The translations under genes and the position numbers were made by a program. Positions 34,523 to 43,037 of a stretch of 50,936 nucleotides of DNA are shown here, piece after piece (positions within the stretch are counted from its first letter, which is position 1; each line of letters opens with the position of its first letter). The DNA comes from a virus. The stretch covers positions 1 through 50,936 of IMG/VR virus record IMGVR_UViG_3300025840_000048. The stretch is one strand, 5' to 3'. Below the pieces are notes generated by a model, which made no database searches, was not told where the DNA came from, and saw only the letters and a list, made by a program, of their open reading frames with translations.

Positions 34523-36487
34523 CTATTTACCGCTTATTTCTATGTCAGTGTAGGCACTAGATGAAAGACTCTTATCTCTACTTTCATGTCCAGACCATGG
34601 TTCATGCATTGGTATACGTTTCATTATGCTAATCAATGGTGTGTCCGATGCATAGTAACCTTTTTTCCATTCCAGAGTATTATCAGTCTTTTCATTAGGA
34701 AATACTCCAAGTGCAGGAACGTTATACGGCATTTCAGCACCTGTGTCGAATGGAATTTTAGAATCAGGTGTAGGTATGCCTAATGCTGATATTGCAATAG
34801 GATCAGAAGGTAATGCTCCTGGGCCTGGCAAGTTAAGATGTACCTGAAGTCCATCAATATGTACATTTTTCGTTGATGTTATATCAATTGTATCTGTAAC
34901 TGCGACAACTTGTACTTTACCCTTTAAAGTTGTCAACCTAATATCGTGCTTACTATTAACTTGAAACTTTGCTTCCAATGGTCCTACAATATTCGTATCA
35001 ATCCTAAAGTCAGCATGAGTGGTCTTTGGTACAACCGGAGGAACTATTTCCCAATACTCGCCTGCTTGCGGCGGTACCGGTGCGTTATTGCTAGAAGGGT
35101 ATGTGGTTTGTGTTAATGCTTTAAAGAATTGTGTTGCAAAAACAACAGTGTTGCCTTTGTAGTATGTTCTCTGAGGATTATACGTTACCTTATTCCAAAT
35201 TTGATTTTCAGGCAAGTTGGTCTTAAATTCAATACCTGTACCTGCACTGTAACGTTGACCAAACTGTGAAACCAAATCAATTTCGCCCGTTCTAATTCTT
35301 GTGTTTAGTTTATTACTAATATCTAGGTTATCGGTGCTTAAAGAAAAGTCTGAAGCAGAAATTCTTGCATCGTCTGACTGTATGTCTAAAGGTCCTCTTG
35401 TTTCTATTCTACCATCAATTTTTCCAAGCAATCTTAATTCACTTGCTTCTAAATAAGTTCTTTCTGTTCCTTTTAGATTTAGATTACGGCCTGCTTCAAA
35501 ATTAATATCTCTGTCTGCACGAAAATTAAAATCTGCTTCTGTATGAATGCTTACACTGTCTTTGGCATAAACATCAATCTTGCCGTCTGCTGTCATTTCT
35601 ATCCAAGCACTGCCGGATTGATTTGCTATGTAAACTATTTCCTCAGTATCATGTAAAAGTATTTGAGCACCTTTGCTAGATCTAATTCTAACTAAATTAT
35701 TATTTCCAAGAAAATCACCGTCATCCATTGTAAATGTATGACCGCCTAAATTAGTAAGACGTGCTTCTCTTTTTTCTTTTTTGTAATTTATAGATACATC
35801 AATTAAATCTTTCTTTTCAGCAAACTTTCCAGGAGTATTAAATCCAACAATTCCTGTTCTTTTGTCTCTTAACAGATTTGATGTTGTTTGTCCTCTAACT
35901 GTATCAACCAACAGACCTTGTTTTTTTAATACTTCTGCAAAAGGATGAATTGCTCTTTTTAATTTAGTAGGTTCTGTTGAACCATCATTAGATGAATAAT
36001 GAATTTCTGATGCTGGTAAACCTACACCACTTGCGTACTCATCTAATTTACTTTTTTCGGCCGCTATATTAGAAGTTGTTGAAAAGTCTGGAATAGTGTG
36101 TCCTATTCCTGGAGGCATAATACCTCCTAGCCAAAACCCTTCTGTTGAGTTTTTGTTTGCAAGTGCTATTAATCCTTGTGTTCCTATTTCTGGTGTTGGT
36201 AGAATAAATCCCGATGATGTTTGTGAATCATCAAATTTTTTAGCATCAGAACCTACGTAGTTTCTATCCTTACTACTAATGTATGGATATAACTGCCTTA
36301 CAGTAATAGGATCTGAATCAGTATATTGTTTTCCTAATAATTTTACTTTAAAAGAATCAATACCACCAATTTCTTTTACCTGGCCCATTACTAATACATC
36401 AAATAATGTGTCATGCAACTCGTTGAAATGCTTAGGTGCAGTGACCTTTAATGTTTTAGAATGTTTTGCGAATATACCTTTTCCCAT
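34523..36487 (-). CDS. 5: Baseplate hub / central spike protein gp5-like, no lysozyme domain seen
   Basis: The 654-residue protein starts with an OB-fold-like segment (residues ~25-130, VLVMGQVKEI...KVKLLGKQY...LPTPEIGTQGLIALA) as in gp5/VgrG spike proteins. Its middle holds repeated short beta strands (KIDVYAKDSVSIHTEADFNF, then DRDINFEAGRNLNLKG) typical of the triple beta-helix needle. T4 gp5 also carries a lysozyme domain; I find no catalytic E...D...T lysozyme pattern here. A C-terminal proline-rich segment may bind a tip protein. The gene is flanked by gp25 and the hub candidate, consistent with the hub spike. Confidence 0.75.
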   Translation of the reverse strand: MGKGIFAKHSKTLKVTAPKHFNELHDTLFDVLVMGQVKEIGGIDSFKVKLLGKQYTDSDPITVRQLYPYISSKDRNYVGSDAKKFDDSQTSSGFILPTPEIGTQGLIALANKNSTEGFWLGGIMPPGIGHTIPDFSTTSNIAAEKSKLDEYASGVGLPASEIHYSSNDGSTEPTKLKRAIHPFAEVLKKQGLLVDTVRGQTTSNLLRDKRTGIVGFNTPGKFAEKKDLIDVSINYKKEKREARLTNLGGHTFTMDDGDFLGNNNLVRIRSSKGAQILLHDTEEIVYIANQSGSAWIEMTADGKIDVYAKDSVSIHTEADFNFRADRDINFEAGRNLNLKGTERTYLEASELRLLGKIDGRIETRGPLDIQSDDARISASDFSLSTDNLDISNKLNTRIRTGEIDLVSQFGQRYSAGTGIEFKTNLPENQIWNKVTYNPQRTYYKGNTVVFATQFFKALTQTTYPSSNNAPVPPQAGEYWEIVPPVVPKTTHADFRIDTNIVGPLEAKFQVNSKHDIRLTTLKGKVQVVAVTDTIDITSTKNVHIDGLQVHLNLPGPGALPSDPIAISALGIPTPDSKIPFDTGAEMPYNVPALGVFPNEKTDNTLEWKKGYYASDTPLISIMKRIPMHEPWSGHESRDKSLSSSAYTDIEISGK

Positions 36488-37182
36488 TATGTTATAATTC
36501 CTTGTGTACTATCTGTAACATTTTTTACTTTTTGTAAACTAGATTGTACAGGTTGTGTAACTTTGTTGACAGCAGTGCTAACAACATTATCAACAGGTAC
36601 TCCGCCCAATGATGCTATTTCAGTAACACTACTTACTGCTTCTGTTACTCCCTCGGGCACAAATTGACTTGCCGCAGATGTTACTTTAGATAATGCATCT
36701 GCTGGATTTAAACTTGCAACATCACCTAACTTACTTAATACGCTAGATCCTTCTTTTTTCTCTTTTGATATATCAGTTGTTCCGTCACCTCTTGGATCTG
36801 GTTTTTCTGCAAATTTTCCTAATAAAGATGCTATTCCTTCTGGACTGCTTGGAATGCTAAATCCAGTTGCCGCTTGTACTGCACTTAAAGCAAAACCAAC
36901 AGGATCGCTTGCCGCTTGTTGTGCTGTAGCGATTGCACTTTTTACTTTCTGTACATTTGCTTTTGCTGTTGCAACCGCATCGGCTCCTTTGGCCGCGGCC
37001 TGACTTCCTGAAATAACTCCCGAGCCAACAGCAGTTGTTCCTGTTCCTTGTGCCGCACTAATTAAACTAGTTTTGGAAGAAGCATTGGATGGCACAGTTA
37101 CTATGGTAGGTTTCTTGTGTATATTTGTTTGTGCTTGATCTGCTGGTTCTGTTTTTTTATTTTCTGCACTTGTTGGAAACAT
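36487..37182 (-). CDS. Ala/Ser/Val-rich hypothetical protein of the hub operon
   Basis: The 231-residue protein is low in aromatic residues and rich in Ala, Ser, Thr and Val, with several amphipathic helix-like stretches (KANVQKVKSAIATAQQAA; VGFALSAVQAATGF). No family is recognised. Its stop overlaps the gp5 start (TAATG), and it begins 13 nt after the hub-candidate gene. An accessory or assembly role in the hub is likely by position. It could be a minor virion protein or a chaperone. Confidence 0.65.
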   Translation of the reverse strand: MFPTSAENKKTEPADQAQTNIHKKPTIVTVPSNASSKTSLISAAQGTGTTAVGSGVISGSQAAAKGADAVATAKANVQKVKSAIATAQQAASDPVGFALSAVQAATGFSIPSSPEGIASLLGKFAEKPDPRGDGTTDISKEKKEGSSVLSKLGDVASLNPADALSKVTSAASQFVPEGVTEAVSSVTEIASLGGVPVDNVVSTAVNKVTQPVQSSLQKVKNVTDSTQGIIT

Positions 37183-37195
37183 TTTGCTTCTCCTA

Positions 37196-39871
37196 TTATC
37201 TTCCTCTGTTTGACCACTCGTTATTTGCTTTATAATCCTTATTGTCTGAACCGTCTGTTTTTAAGAAGGTCCTACGACCCGGATTCTCATAATCTTTTTC
37301 TTGATTTGGTCTTCTTAAACCATGTATTGTTTGTGTAAATGTTCCTTCTTCAAACATATTTTCAATTTTTACAACTTGATAAAGACCGCTTAGGCCTCCT
37401 TCTTTAATTCGTTGTTGTACGTCAACCCCCTGTTCAAGTTCTGAAGCAGTAGGAATATCGTCAGGGTACCTTAGACTAAAAACTATATCAGGCTCTCTGG
37501 TAAATGTATTCATTTCTCCCGTATCTTCAACTATAGGATCGGTTGAATTTAATTTTGGTCTTTCAGTTATTCCGCTTCCTATTATGTAAACAGGGTCGCC
37601 TATTATAGTAATCTCTGCTCTAATTAATGCTTGCTCTGCTGGTGGATTATAAAGAAAATCCTGCAGGGTTTGAGCAATTTGTGCCCTGTTAGTAACCTGT
37701 GTTCTTCTATATTGACTTTTTTCAATCATCTGTGACGGCAAGCCACCCGAAGCGCCTAAATAATTTGAAACACCATTCTGTAGGTTGTTGATTGCATCTT
37801 GGTACATAGTTTTAGGCATAAAAGCATTATTTGTTTTTACTGCATTTTCCGTTGATGAACTTGCTTCTTCTTCCGGCGGAACTAGTAACATCGGTGTAAA
37901 GAACAAATTGTTGTATCTAACATCAAATCTTAAAACATCTAAATTTTTTCCTGTGTAGGTATAGTTGTATTCTCTTACTGCTCTTTCTCTTAATTTTCTT
38001 GTTGAAAAAATAATTTGAAGTCCAGGAAATTTACTATAATGTATATCATAAGGGGAAACAATAAAATGATATTCATAAGCAAAATCCATTTTTACAACAT
38101 CAAATGCTATTATTCTCGGTACGATATCAATTTTATACCAAGGTATATATTCGCTCTGTGCTATTTCATTTACTTTGCCTGCATCTGTAAACAATTTCAT
38201 ATAGGATGAATTTGCTATTAGAAGATGGATTGCGTTTGATAAGTTAAATCCTTTTTTGAAACTCCATGGACTTGCCTTTTCACCAAACAGTGTATATGGT
38301 GTGGCTTTAAGTGTTCCAACCGTTTTGCTACTAGCCTCAATGGCTTCTTGTGCTTTTTTAATCTCTCCTGCTTGTTTTTTAATTTCTCCATCTAATTCTG
38401 TAATTTTAGCCATCAATGTTGCAACAGTTGGGGTATCCTTTGTGGTCGGAGTAGTATTTGCAGGTGGTTGATCATCCTTAACGTATTGCACCGTTGGCGG
38501 AGTTAAAGCAACAGATGTTGCAATTTTTTCTAGTTCTTGTGTTTGCTTGGTCGTTTCTTCTATTAGAAATTTTGGTGCCGACGTTGCTTTAATATCAGGA
38601 GAACTTGATTTCTTTTCTTCTGGAATTGTAATATATAATTTTGCTGTTGCTACTAACGATTTTTTTGTAGCCTTGTACGCATTTATTGTACCAGTAAGAA
38701 CACCTTGTGCGGTTTTAATTTTGTCTTGCTCCGCTTTTATTTTGTCTGTTTCGTCATCAACTGATTTATCAAAATCTTTAATTTTTAGACCTGGTGTTGG
38801 TATAAAACCCGAGTCTGTGTCAAAGTTTGCTTCTGCAAATTTGTTAGTAAAAGGAGCACTGCTACTTCCGGGAGTAGATTTTTCTGTGTCAATTATAAAT
38901 TCTGCTTTTGTCTTCCAATCTTTGTAAGTCATCTTGGTGCCCGGACCCACCGTTGGAGGGAACGATGAATAATCTTGTGCAAACCAAATACACCATTTTT
39001 CAGGAACAAAAGCATCAATTGGTACTTCTGACCCCTTGCCTGATTGCCCTCTTATTTCTCTTGCTTTATCAATTCTCTCTGCCACAAAGGCTGACGCATT
39101 TTTACCTTTGGCTTGTTCAGATTCCTGAGTTTTTGTTATCATCTTTTCATATTTTTCATTTTGTTGATAAAACAAATGAGTCAAAACACTTTCTACTGTT
39201 TCAGTCTCTCTCGTTCTTCCTTCGACATCATCCCATAGTGTTTGATTTATATTTGATCCTCCCATCGCATTGTATGCTACAAATTCTGCATTATATTCTG
39301 CACCTGCTTCCGTAACAGTCATGTCACTTTTTGTAAACATTATAGGAATATGTCTAGTTGTCTTTTCAGGAATAACAGCATCTCCGTCAACAGTTCTACC
39401 TACAAATGTTACCACTAATAAAAACGGTGCTCTAATATAATTCTCGTGTTTTGCAAATTTTGCGGCGGCAAATAATTCTTCATACAGTCCAGCAACACCA
39501 AACGGTTCAACAAAAGTCATTGTTCCTCTGGTTAGGTTACTGTTACCCATGCTGTTTATTCCACACACTGTTTCAAAACGAACAGTTTGTATGAAAATAT
39601 CTTTATCTCGAGACCCACCTGATTGTTTGTATCCTCCGGTACTGTTATCTCTACCATATCCGCCGGATCTAGCAACAACATAAAATCCTGGATTTTCTTT
39701 TCCATTGGTAAAAATTTGATTTTTATAACTGTCGGGATTTTCGAGTTGATTCGCAGATAATGCTACTAGTGCAAAATTATAGTTGTAAAGATTATAATCG
39801 TGAAGTACGTTATGGCGACCTTTTACACCAGGATAAAATCTGGTCCAATCCCATGATTCAGTGTTTGCCAT
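37196..39871 (-). CDS. Virion protein, candidate baseplate hub (gp27-like)
   Basis: The 891-residue protein has beta-rich ends and a long helical, charged middle (~380-560, with KIKAEQDKIKTAQGVLTG and ITELDGEIKKQAGEIKKAQ). The C-terminus, LYQVVKIENMFEEGTFTQTIHGLRR, resembles the final strand pair of hub proteins of the gp27/gpD type, where YxVxxVxHxxxxGxFxTxL is common. It sits between gp53 and the spike protein gp5, where gp27-like function is expected. The helical insertion is unusual for T4 gp27 (391 residues), so this is a candidate assignment only. Confidence 0.5.
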   Translation of the reverse strand: MANTESWDWTRFYPGVKGRHNVLHDYNLYNYNFALVALSANQLENPDSYKNQIFTNGKENPGFYVVARSGGYGRDNSTGGYKQSGGSRDKDIFIQTVRFETVCGINSMGNSNLTRGTMTFVEPFGVAGLYEELFAAAKFAKHENYIRAPFLLVVTFVGRTVDGDAVIPEKTTRHIPIMFTKSDMTVTEAGAEYNAEFVAYNAMGGSNINQTLWDDVEGRTRETETVESVLTHLFYQQNEKYEKMITKTQESEQAKGKNASAFVAERIDKAREIRGQSGKGSEVPIDAFVPEKWCIWFAQDYSSFPPTVGPGTKMTYKDWKTKAEFIIDTEKSTPGSSSAPFTNKFAEANFDTDSGFIPTPGLKIKDFDKSVDDETDKIKAEQDKIKTAQGVLTGTINAYKATKKSLVATAKLYITIPEEKKSSSPDIKATSAPKFLIEETTKQTQELEKIATSVALTPPTVQYVKDDQPPANTTPTTKDTPTVATLMAKITELDGEIKKQAGEIKKAQEAIEASSKTVGTLKATPYTLFGEKASPWSFKKGFNLSNAIHLLIANSSYMKLFTDAGKVNEIAQSEYIPWYKIDIVPRIIAFDVVKMDFAYEYHFIVSPYDIHYSKFPGLQIIFSTRKLRERAVREYNYTYTGKNLDVLRFDVRYNNLFFTPMLLVPPEEEASSSTENAVKTNNAFMPKTMYQDAINNLQNGVSNYLGASGGLPSQMIEKSQYRRTQVTNRAQIAQTLQDFLYNPPAEQALIRAEITIIGDPVYIIGSGITERPKLNSTDPIVEDTGEMNTFTREPDIVFSLRYPDDIPTASELEQGVDVQQRIKEGGLSGLYQVVKIENMFEEGTFTQTIHGLRRPNQEKDYENPGRRTFLKTDGSDNKDYKANNEWSNRGR

Positions 39872-39872
39872 A

Positions 39873-40175
39873 TTATGCTCCTCCGATGACGGCTCTTATT
39901 GTATCTTCTGTGGGGATATAAATGTTAACTCCTGAAACAAAATCAAAAATAGGATCTTCTAGCACACTTGGATTTCTTGATTTAAAAACCCACCATAAAT
40001 TAGGATCATCATATAAATCACTTGCTAGTAAATCAGGTCTATAATTATATTGTGGTCTTATTTCATATAATACGTCATCAGTAAGTTCAGGAATCTTTCT
40101 GTAATTTAAAATATCTAATTGTTGATTCTCCTGCAATGTTGACCCATATAAACTTGTTTTTGAATATATTGACAT
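39873..40175 (-). CDS. 53: Baseplate wedge protein gp53
   Basis: The 100-residue protein has the gp53 core: LTDDVLYEIRPQYNYRPDLLA, DLYDDPNLWWVFKSRNP and DPIFDFVSGVNIYIP. gp53 joins adjacent wedges around the hub. T4 gp53 is about twice as long (196), so this is a short form lacking its C-terminal half. LysM-like parts are not seen. It overlaps the upstream tube-cap gene by 1 nt (TAATG) and is 1 nt from the hub candidate. Confidence 0.88.
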   Translation of the reverse strand: MSIYSKTSLYGSTLQENQQLDILNYRKIPELTDDVLYEIRPQYNYRPDLLASDLYDDPNLWWVFKSRNPSVLEDPIFDFVSGVNIYIPTEDTIRAVIGGA

Positions 40176-41020
40176 TAGATCATTCCTTTAGATTCTGTTT
40201 CAGAACCTGTTATAAATTTTTCAATAGTAAACTGAGCCTGATCTCTTCTTGAAAATGCTGGTAAGCATTCAATAGTAAATTCTGCTCTTGTTGGTACATT
40301 TGTTGCTTTTCCGCTTGCTTCGTCTGTAATTTGTATGTAATCAACGTCTTCATTTAGAGTGTAAAAGAAACTACTGATTACCACAGGCATGTTATTAAAT
40401 TGGTATGCACCATAACCGTCTAGTCTACACACAGGGGGTGGTGCACCTGAATTACCACTTGACCCAAAACTCATTTTAGTAACAGATCTCAATGCATGAA
40501 TTGCACCAAGCATATATCTACCATCGGCTAAACTTTGTGCTGAAAATGTTCCAACAATTGATATTGCCTCCAGTTGTGAGTTCTGATATGAATAAAATGT
40601 ATAATTACTATGCACAGGGTTTAATCCATTATAATTTGCCCTTGTTTGTACAACTATTTGTGGAGTAAAGGGGAAAACAACTGCATTATCTTCTACATCT
40701 GCTAGATGCCTTGCAGGACCCTGTAAATAATTTCTGGGAATTCTTATTTTGATACGAGGATCACGTTCATATGCTTTTCCACCTTCTTGCCAAAACTGTT
40801 TCAATGGTTCTTCTTTAGCAGGTTCTTTTCCACCTTTGCCTAGTTTTTCGCCAAGCCTTTCAAATGCTCCGCCTAACCCGGTTGCATTTTTTAAATTTTT
40901 TACAAGATTGGTACCAAAACCATTAAGACCCGAAGACGTGCTGGTATCCTTGGCTCCTTGCTTTGCGGCATCTTTTGAACGGTTGGAATTTGTTTTCCAC
41001 CAATCATCTTTATCTGGCAT
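40175..41020 (-). CDS. 48: Baseplate tail-tube cap protein, gp48-like
   Basis: The 281-residue protein has a disordered, lysine/glycine-rich N-terminus (~1-80) and a beta-rich body (FPFTPQIVVQTRANYN; YMLGAIHALRSVTKMSFG; PPVCRLDGYGAYQFNNMPVVI; FTIECLPAFSR). This layout is typical of the gp48/gp54 tube-initiator group in marine T4-like phages, which start the tail tube on the baseplate. I favour gp48 from its place just before gp53 and after gp55 on the opposite strand; gp54 is the alternative. It is the first gene of the 34-kb late block and has a late-type promoter at 41047-41054. Confidence 0.6.
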   Translation of the reverse strand: MPDKDDWWKTNSNRSKDAAKQGAKDTSTSSGLNGFGTNLVKNLKNATGLGGAFERLGEKLGKGGKEPAKEEPLKQFWQEGGKAYERDPRIKIRIPRNYLQGPARHLADVEDNAVVFPFTPQIVVQTRANYNGLNPVHSNYTFYSYQNSQLEAISIVGTFSAQSLADGRYMLGAIHALRSVTKMSFGSSGNSGAPPPVCRLDGYGAYQFNNMPVVISSFFYTLNEDVDYIQITDEASGKATNVPTRAEFTIECLPAFSRRDQAQFTIEKFITGSETESKGMI

Positions 41021-41046
41021 ATTATTTTGGCTCCTTTTGGTAACAA

Positions 41047-41054
41047 TATTTATT
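41047..41054 (-). promoter_or_regulatory. T4-like late promoter box (AATAAATA) for the tail block
   Basis: On the minus strand AATAAATA matches NATAAATA, the late box of T4-like phages, 26 bp before the gp48-like ATG. An AAAGGAG ribosome-binding site follows. It should be read by gp55, which is encoded divergently from the same gap. Confidence 0.65.
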
Positions 41055-41081
41055 GCAATTTTTAACTACGTAGTTTATAAT
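41053..41081 (+). promoter_or_regulatory. Sigma70-like promoter of gene 55
   Basis: TTGCAA (41053-41058) and a perfect TATAAT (41076-41081) are 17 bp apart. GGAG at 41096-41099 and ATG at 41105 follow. The -35 box shares two bases with the opposite-strand late box. This fits early or middle expression of the late sigma factor by host polymerase. Confidence 0.7.
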
Positions 41082-41104
41082 ACTACTTATACATGGAGAC
41101 TCTC

Positions 41105-41959
41105 ATGAGAAAAGTAAAATATTTGAATAACAGAGATCTGCTTAAACAGATCCATAAAAGTAAGAACAGTTTTAGTTCGTATGCTGACGACGAGTATGCG
41201 ACATATGATATCATTTTAGCAAATTTAGACAAAGTTAACAGACTAACAGTAGCAGAAGCAAAGCGTAATCGTGCAGAACGTATCGGTAAACAAGCATACG
41301 AGCAAGCACGTGAATCAGGCGATAAAAAGACAAAACTAGCGGATGTTACACCGGATTGGCGTAAAATTGACAAAACTGATTTGATTTTTAGAATCATGAC
41401 GTTTGATCATATTCCACTAGCACCTGGGCGTAAACGCAAAACCAAAACAGTAGCAGATGAACATGAACGTTGCAACTTTCCTCCTTTTCAACATTGGAAG
41501 TATGATGCAAAGGACAACTTAATTTGTGTTGGTAAGAGCCACTGGAAAGGTGGAGTACACAACGGCTATTTTAGCAAGGATCACGGTCGTATTTCGGAAG
41601 AACTAGGACGCATGTTCTTAAAACTTGCTGATCGTTATGGAACAAGAAGCAACTGGCGTGGATACACATACAACGACGAAATGCGAGCACAGGCTGTGCT
41701 ACAACTGTCGCAAATTGGTTTACAGTTTGACGAAAGCAAAAGTGAAAACCCGTTTGCGTATTACACGGCGGCTGTTACAAACTCGTTTACACGGGTACTA
41801 AACATAGAAAAGAAAAATCAAAATATTAGAGACGACATTCTACAAGAAAATGGTCTTAATCCTTCTTTCACAAGACAGAATCAAGAAGTGTTTAGAGAGG
41901 ATAAAGAAAAATTGGCAGAATTTTACAAGAGTATTAGACGTCCAAAAGCAGATTATTAG
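41105..41959 (+). CDS. 55: Late-promoter sigma factor gp55
   Basis: The 284-residue protein matches the T4 gp55 family. The region FLKLADRYGTRSNW, YTYNDEMRAQAVLQL, LQFDESKSENPFAYYT and NSFTRVLNIEKKNQ is the conserved sigma-2-like core that recognises the late box. gp55 binds host RNA polymerase and directs it to TATAAATA promoters with the sliding clamp. I chose ATG at 41105 over 41093 because GGAG (41096-41099) lies 5 nt upstream of it. The T4 protein is 185 residues; marine relatives are longer, with extra N-terminal sequence as here (residues ~30-100). Confidence 0.92.
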   Translation: MRKVKYLNNRDLLKQIHKSKNSFSSYADDEYATYDIILANLDKVNRLTVAEAKRNRAERIGKQAYEQARESGDKKTKLADVTPDWRKIDKTDLIFRIMTFDHIPLAPGRKRKTKTVADEHERCNFPPFQHWKYDAKDNLICVGKSHWKGGVHNGYFSKDHGRISEELGRMFLKLADRYGTRSNWRGYTYNDEMRAQAVLQLSQIGLQFDESKSENPFAYYTAAVTNSFTRVLNIEKKNQNIRDDILQENGLNPSFTRQNQEVFREDKEKLAEFYKSIRRPKADY

Positions 41960-41960
41960 G

Positions 41961-41990
41961 TTGACAAACTAAACTAAAATCTCGTATAAT
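41961..41990 (+). promoter_or_regulatory. Sigma70-like promoter of gene 47
   Basis: A perfect TTGACA (41961-41966) and a perfect TATAAT (41985-41990) are 18 bp apart. The -35 box begins 2 bp after the gp55 stop. AAGGAAAGG precedes the ATG at 42015. It probably drives genes 47, 46 and the two that follow. Confidence 0.8.
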
Positions 41991-42014
41991 ATAGAGATTA
42001 GTATAAGGAAAGGC

Positions 42015-43037
42015 ATGGCACAATTATTTAAAAAGGCCGCGGTATTCACGGATATACACTTCGGTCTCAAAAGTAACTCAAAAATTCACAACGATGATTG
42101 CGAAAGATTCATCGATTGGTATATTGAACAAGCAAAAGCAAACGGCTGTGATGTAGGTATATTCACAGGCGACTGGCATCATAACAGAAGTGCGTTAAAT
42201 TTAACCACCATGGATGCTAGTTTGCGTTCACTGGAAAAACTAGGTAAGGCATTTGATAAGTTTTACTTTTTTCCAGGCAACCACGATTTGTATTACAAAG
42301 ACAAACGAGAGATTCACAGTGTAGTATTTGGTAAACACGTACCAGGTATTACTGTGGTAAACGAGCCAATGATCATTGATGATGTTGCATTGGTTCCATG
42401 GTTAGTGCAAGAAGAATGGAAAGAAGTTGCAAAGATGAAGTGCAAATATATGTTTGGACACTTTGAACTTCCTAACTTCAAAATGAATGCTATGGTTGAA
42501 ATGCCTGATACAGGAGAAATCAAAGCAGACGACTTTGCTAACCAAGAAATGGTGTTCACGGGCCACTTCCACAAACGTCAGCAACGCAAAAACATCTATT
42601 ATATCGGCAATGCCTTTCCACACAATTACGCCGATGCCTGGGATGATGAGCGTGGTATGATGATATTAGAATGGGGAGGTGAGCCCGAGTTCATCGACTG
42701 GCCGGATTGTCCAAAATATAGAACTATACCACTTAGCAGATTACTAGATAAAACGGAAGAAATACTTTCTCCTAAAAATCTGTATTTGCGAGTAACACTC
42801 GATATTGATATCAGTTACGAAGAAGCAAATTTTATTAAAGAAAACTTTTCAAGTCAATATGATATTAGAGAAATTAGTTTATTGCCTGACACCAATGCTG
42901 ATGACGAAATAAACAAACTAGAATCAGGCGAAATTGATTTTGAATCAGTGGATCAAATTGTAACAGATCAAATAACAAAAATAGATAGCACAACATATAA
43001 ACCTAATCTGTTGTTGGATATCTATAGAGGATTATAA
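42015..43037 (+). CDS. 47: Recombination endonuclease subunit gp47 (SbcD/Mre11-like)
   Basis: The 340-residue protein shows the metallophosphoesterase motifs in order: D13-x-H15 (FTDIHFG), GDWHH, GNHD (FFPGNHDLYY), a FGHFE segment and GHFHKR. These bind two metal ions for DNA end cleavage. With gp46 it forms a complex like SbcCD or Rad50-Mre11 that resects DNA ends for recombination-dependent replication and host DNA breakdown. Length equals T4 gp47 (339). The stop overlaps the gp46 start by 1 nt. Confidence 0.95.
   Translation: MAQLFKKAAVFTDIHFGLKSNSKIHNDDCERFIDWYIEQAKANGCDVGIFTGDWHHNRSALNLTTMDASLRSLEKLGKAFDKFYFFPGNHDLYYKDKREIHSVVFGKHVPGITVVNEPMIIDDVALVPWLVQEEWKEVAKMKCKYMFGHFELPNFKMNAMVEMPDTGEIKADDFANQEMVFTGHFHKRQQRKNIYYIGNAFPHNYADAWDDERGMMILEWGGEPEFIDWPDCPKYRTIPLSRLLDKTEEILSPKNLYLRVTLDIDISYEEANFIKENFSSQYDIREISLLPDTNADDEINKLESGEIDFESVDQIVTDQITKIDSTTYKPNLLLDIYRGL

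Noticed and set aside
41083-41397. 104-residue minus-strand frame opposite gp55
   Set aside because: It lies antisense to the gp55 coding region, and its start has no ribosome-binding site.
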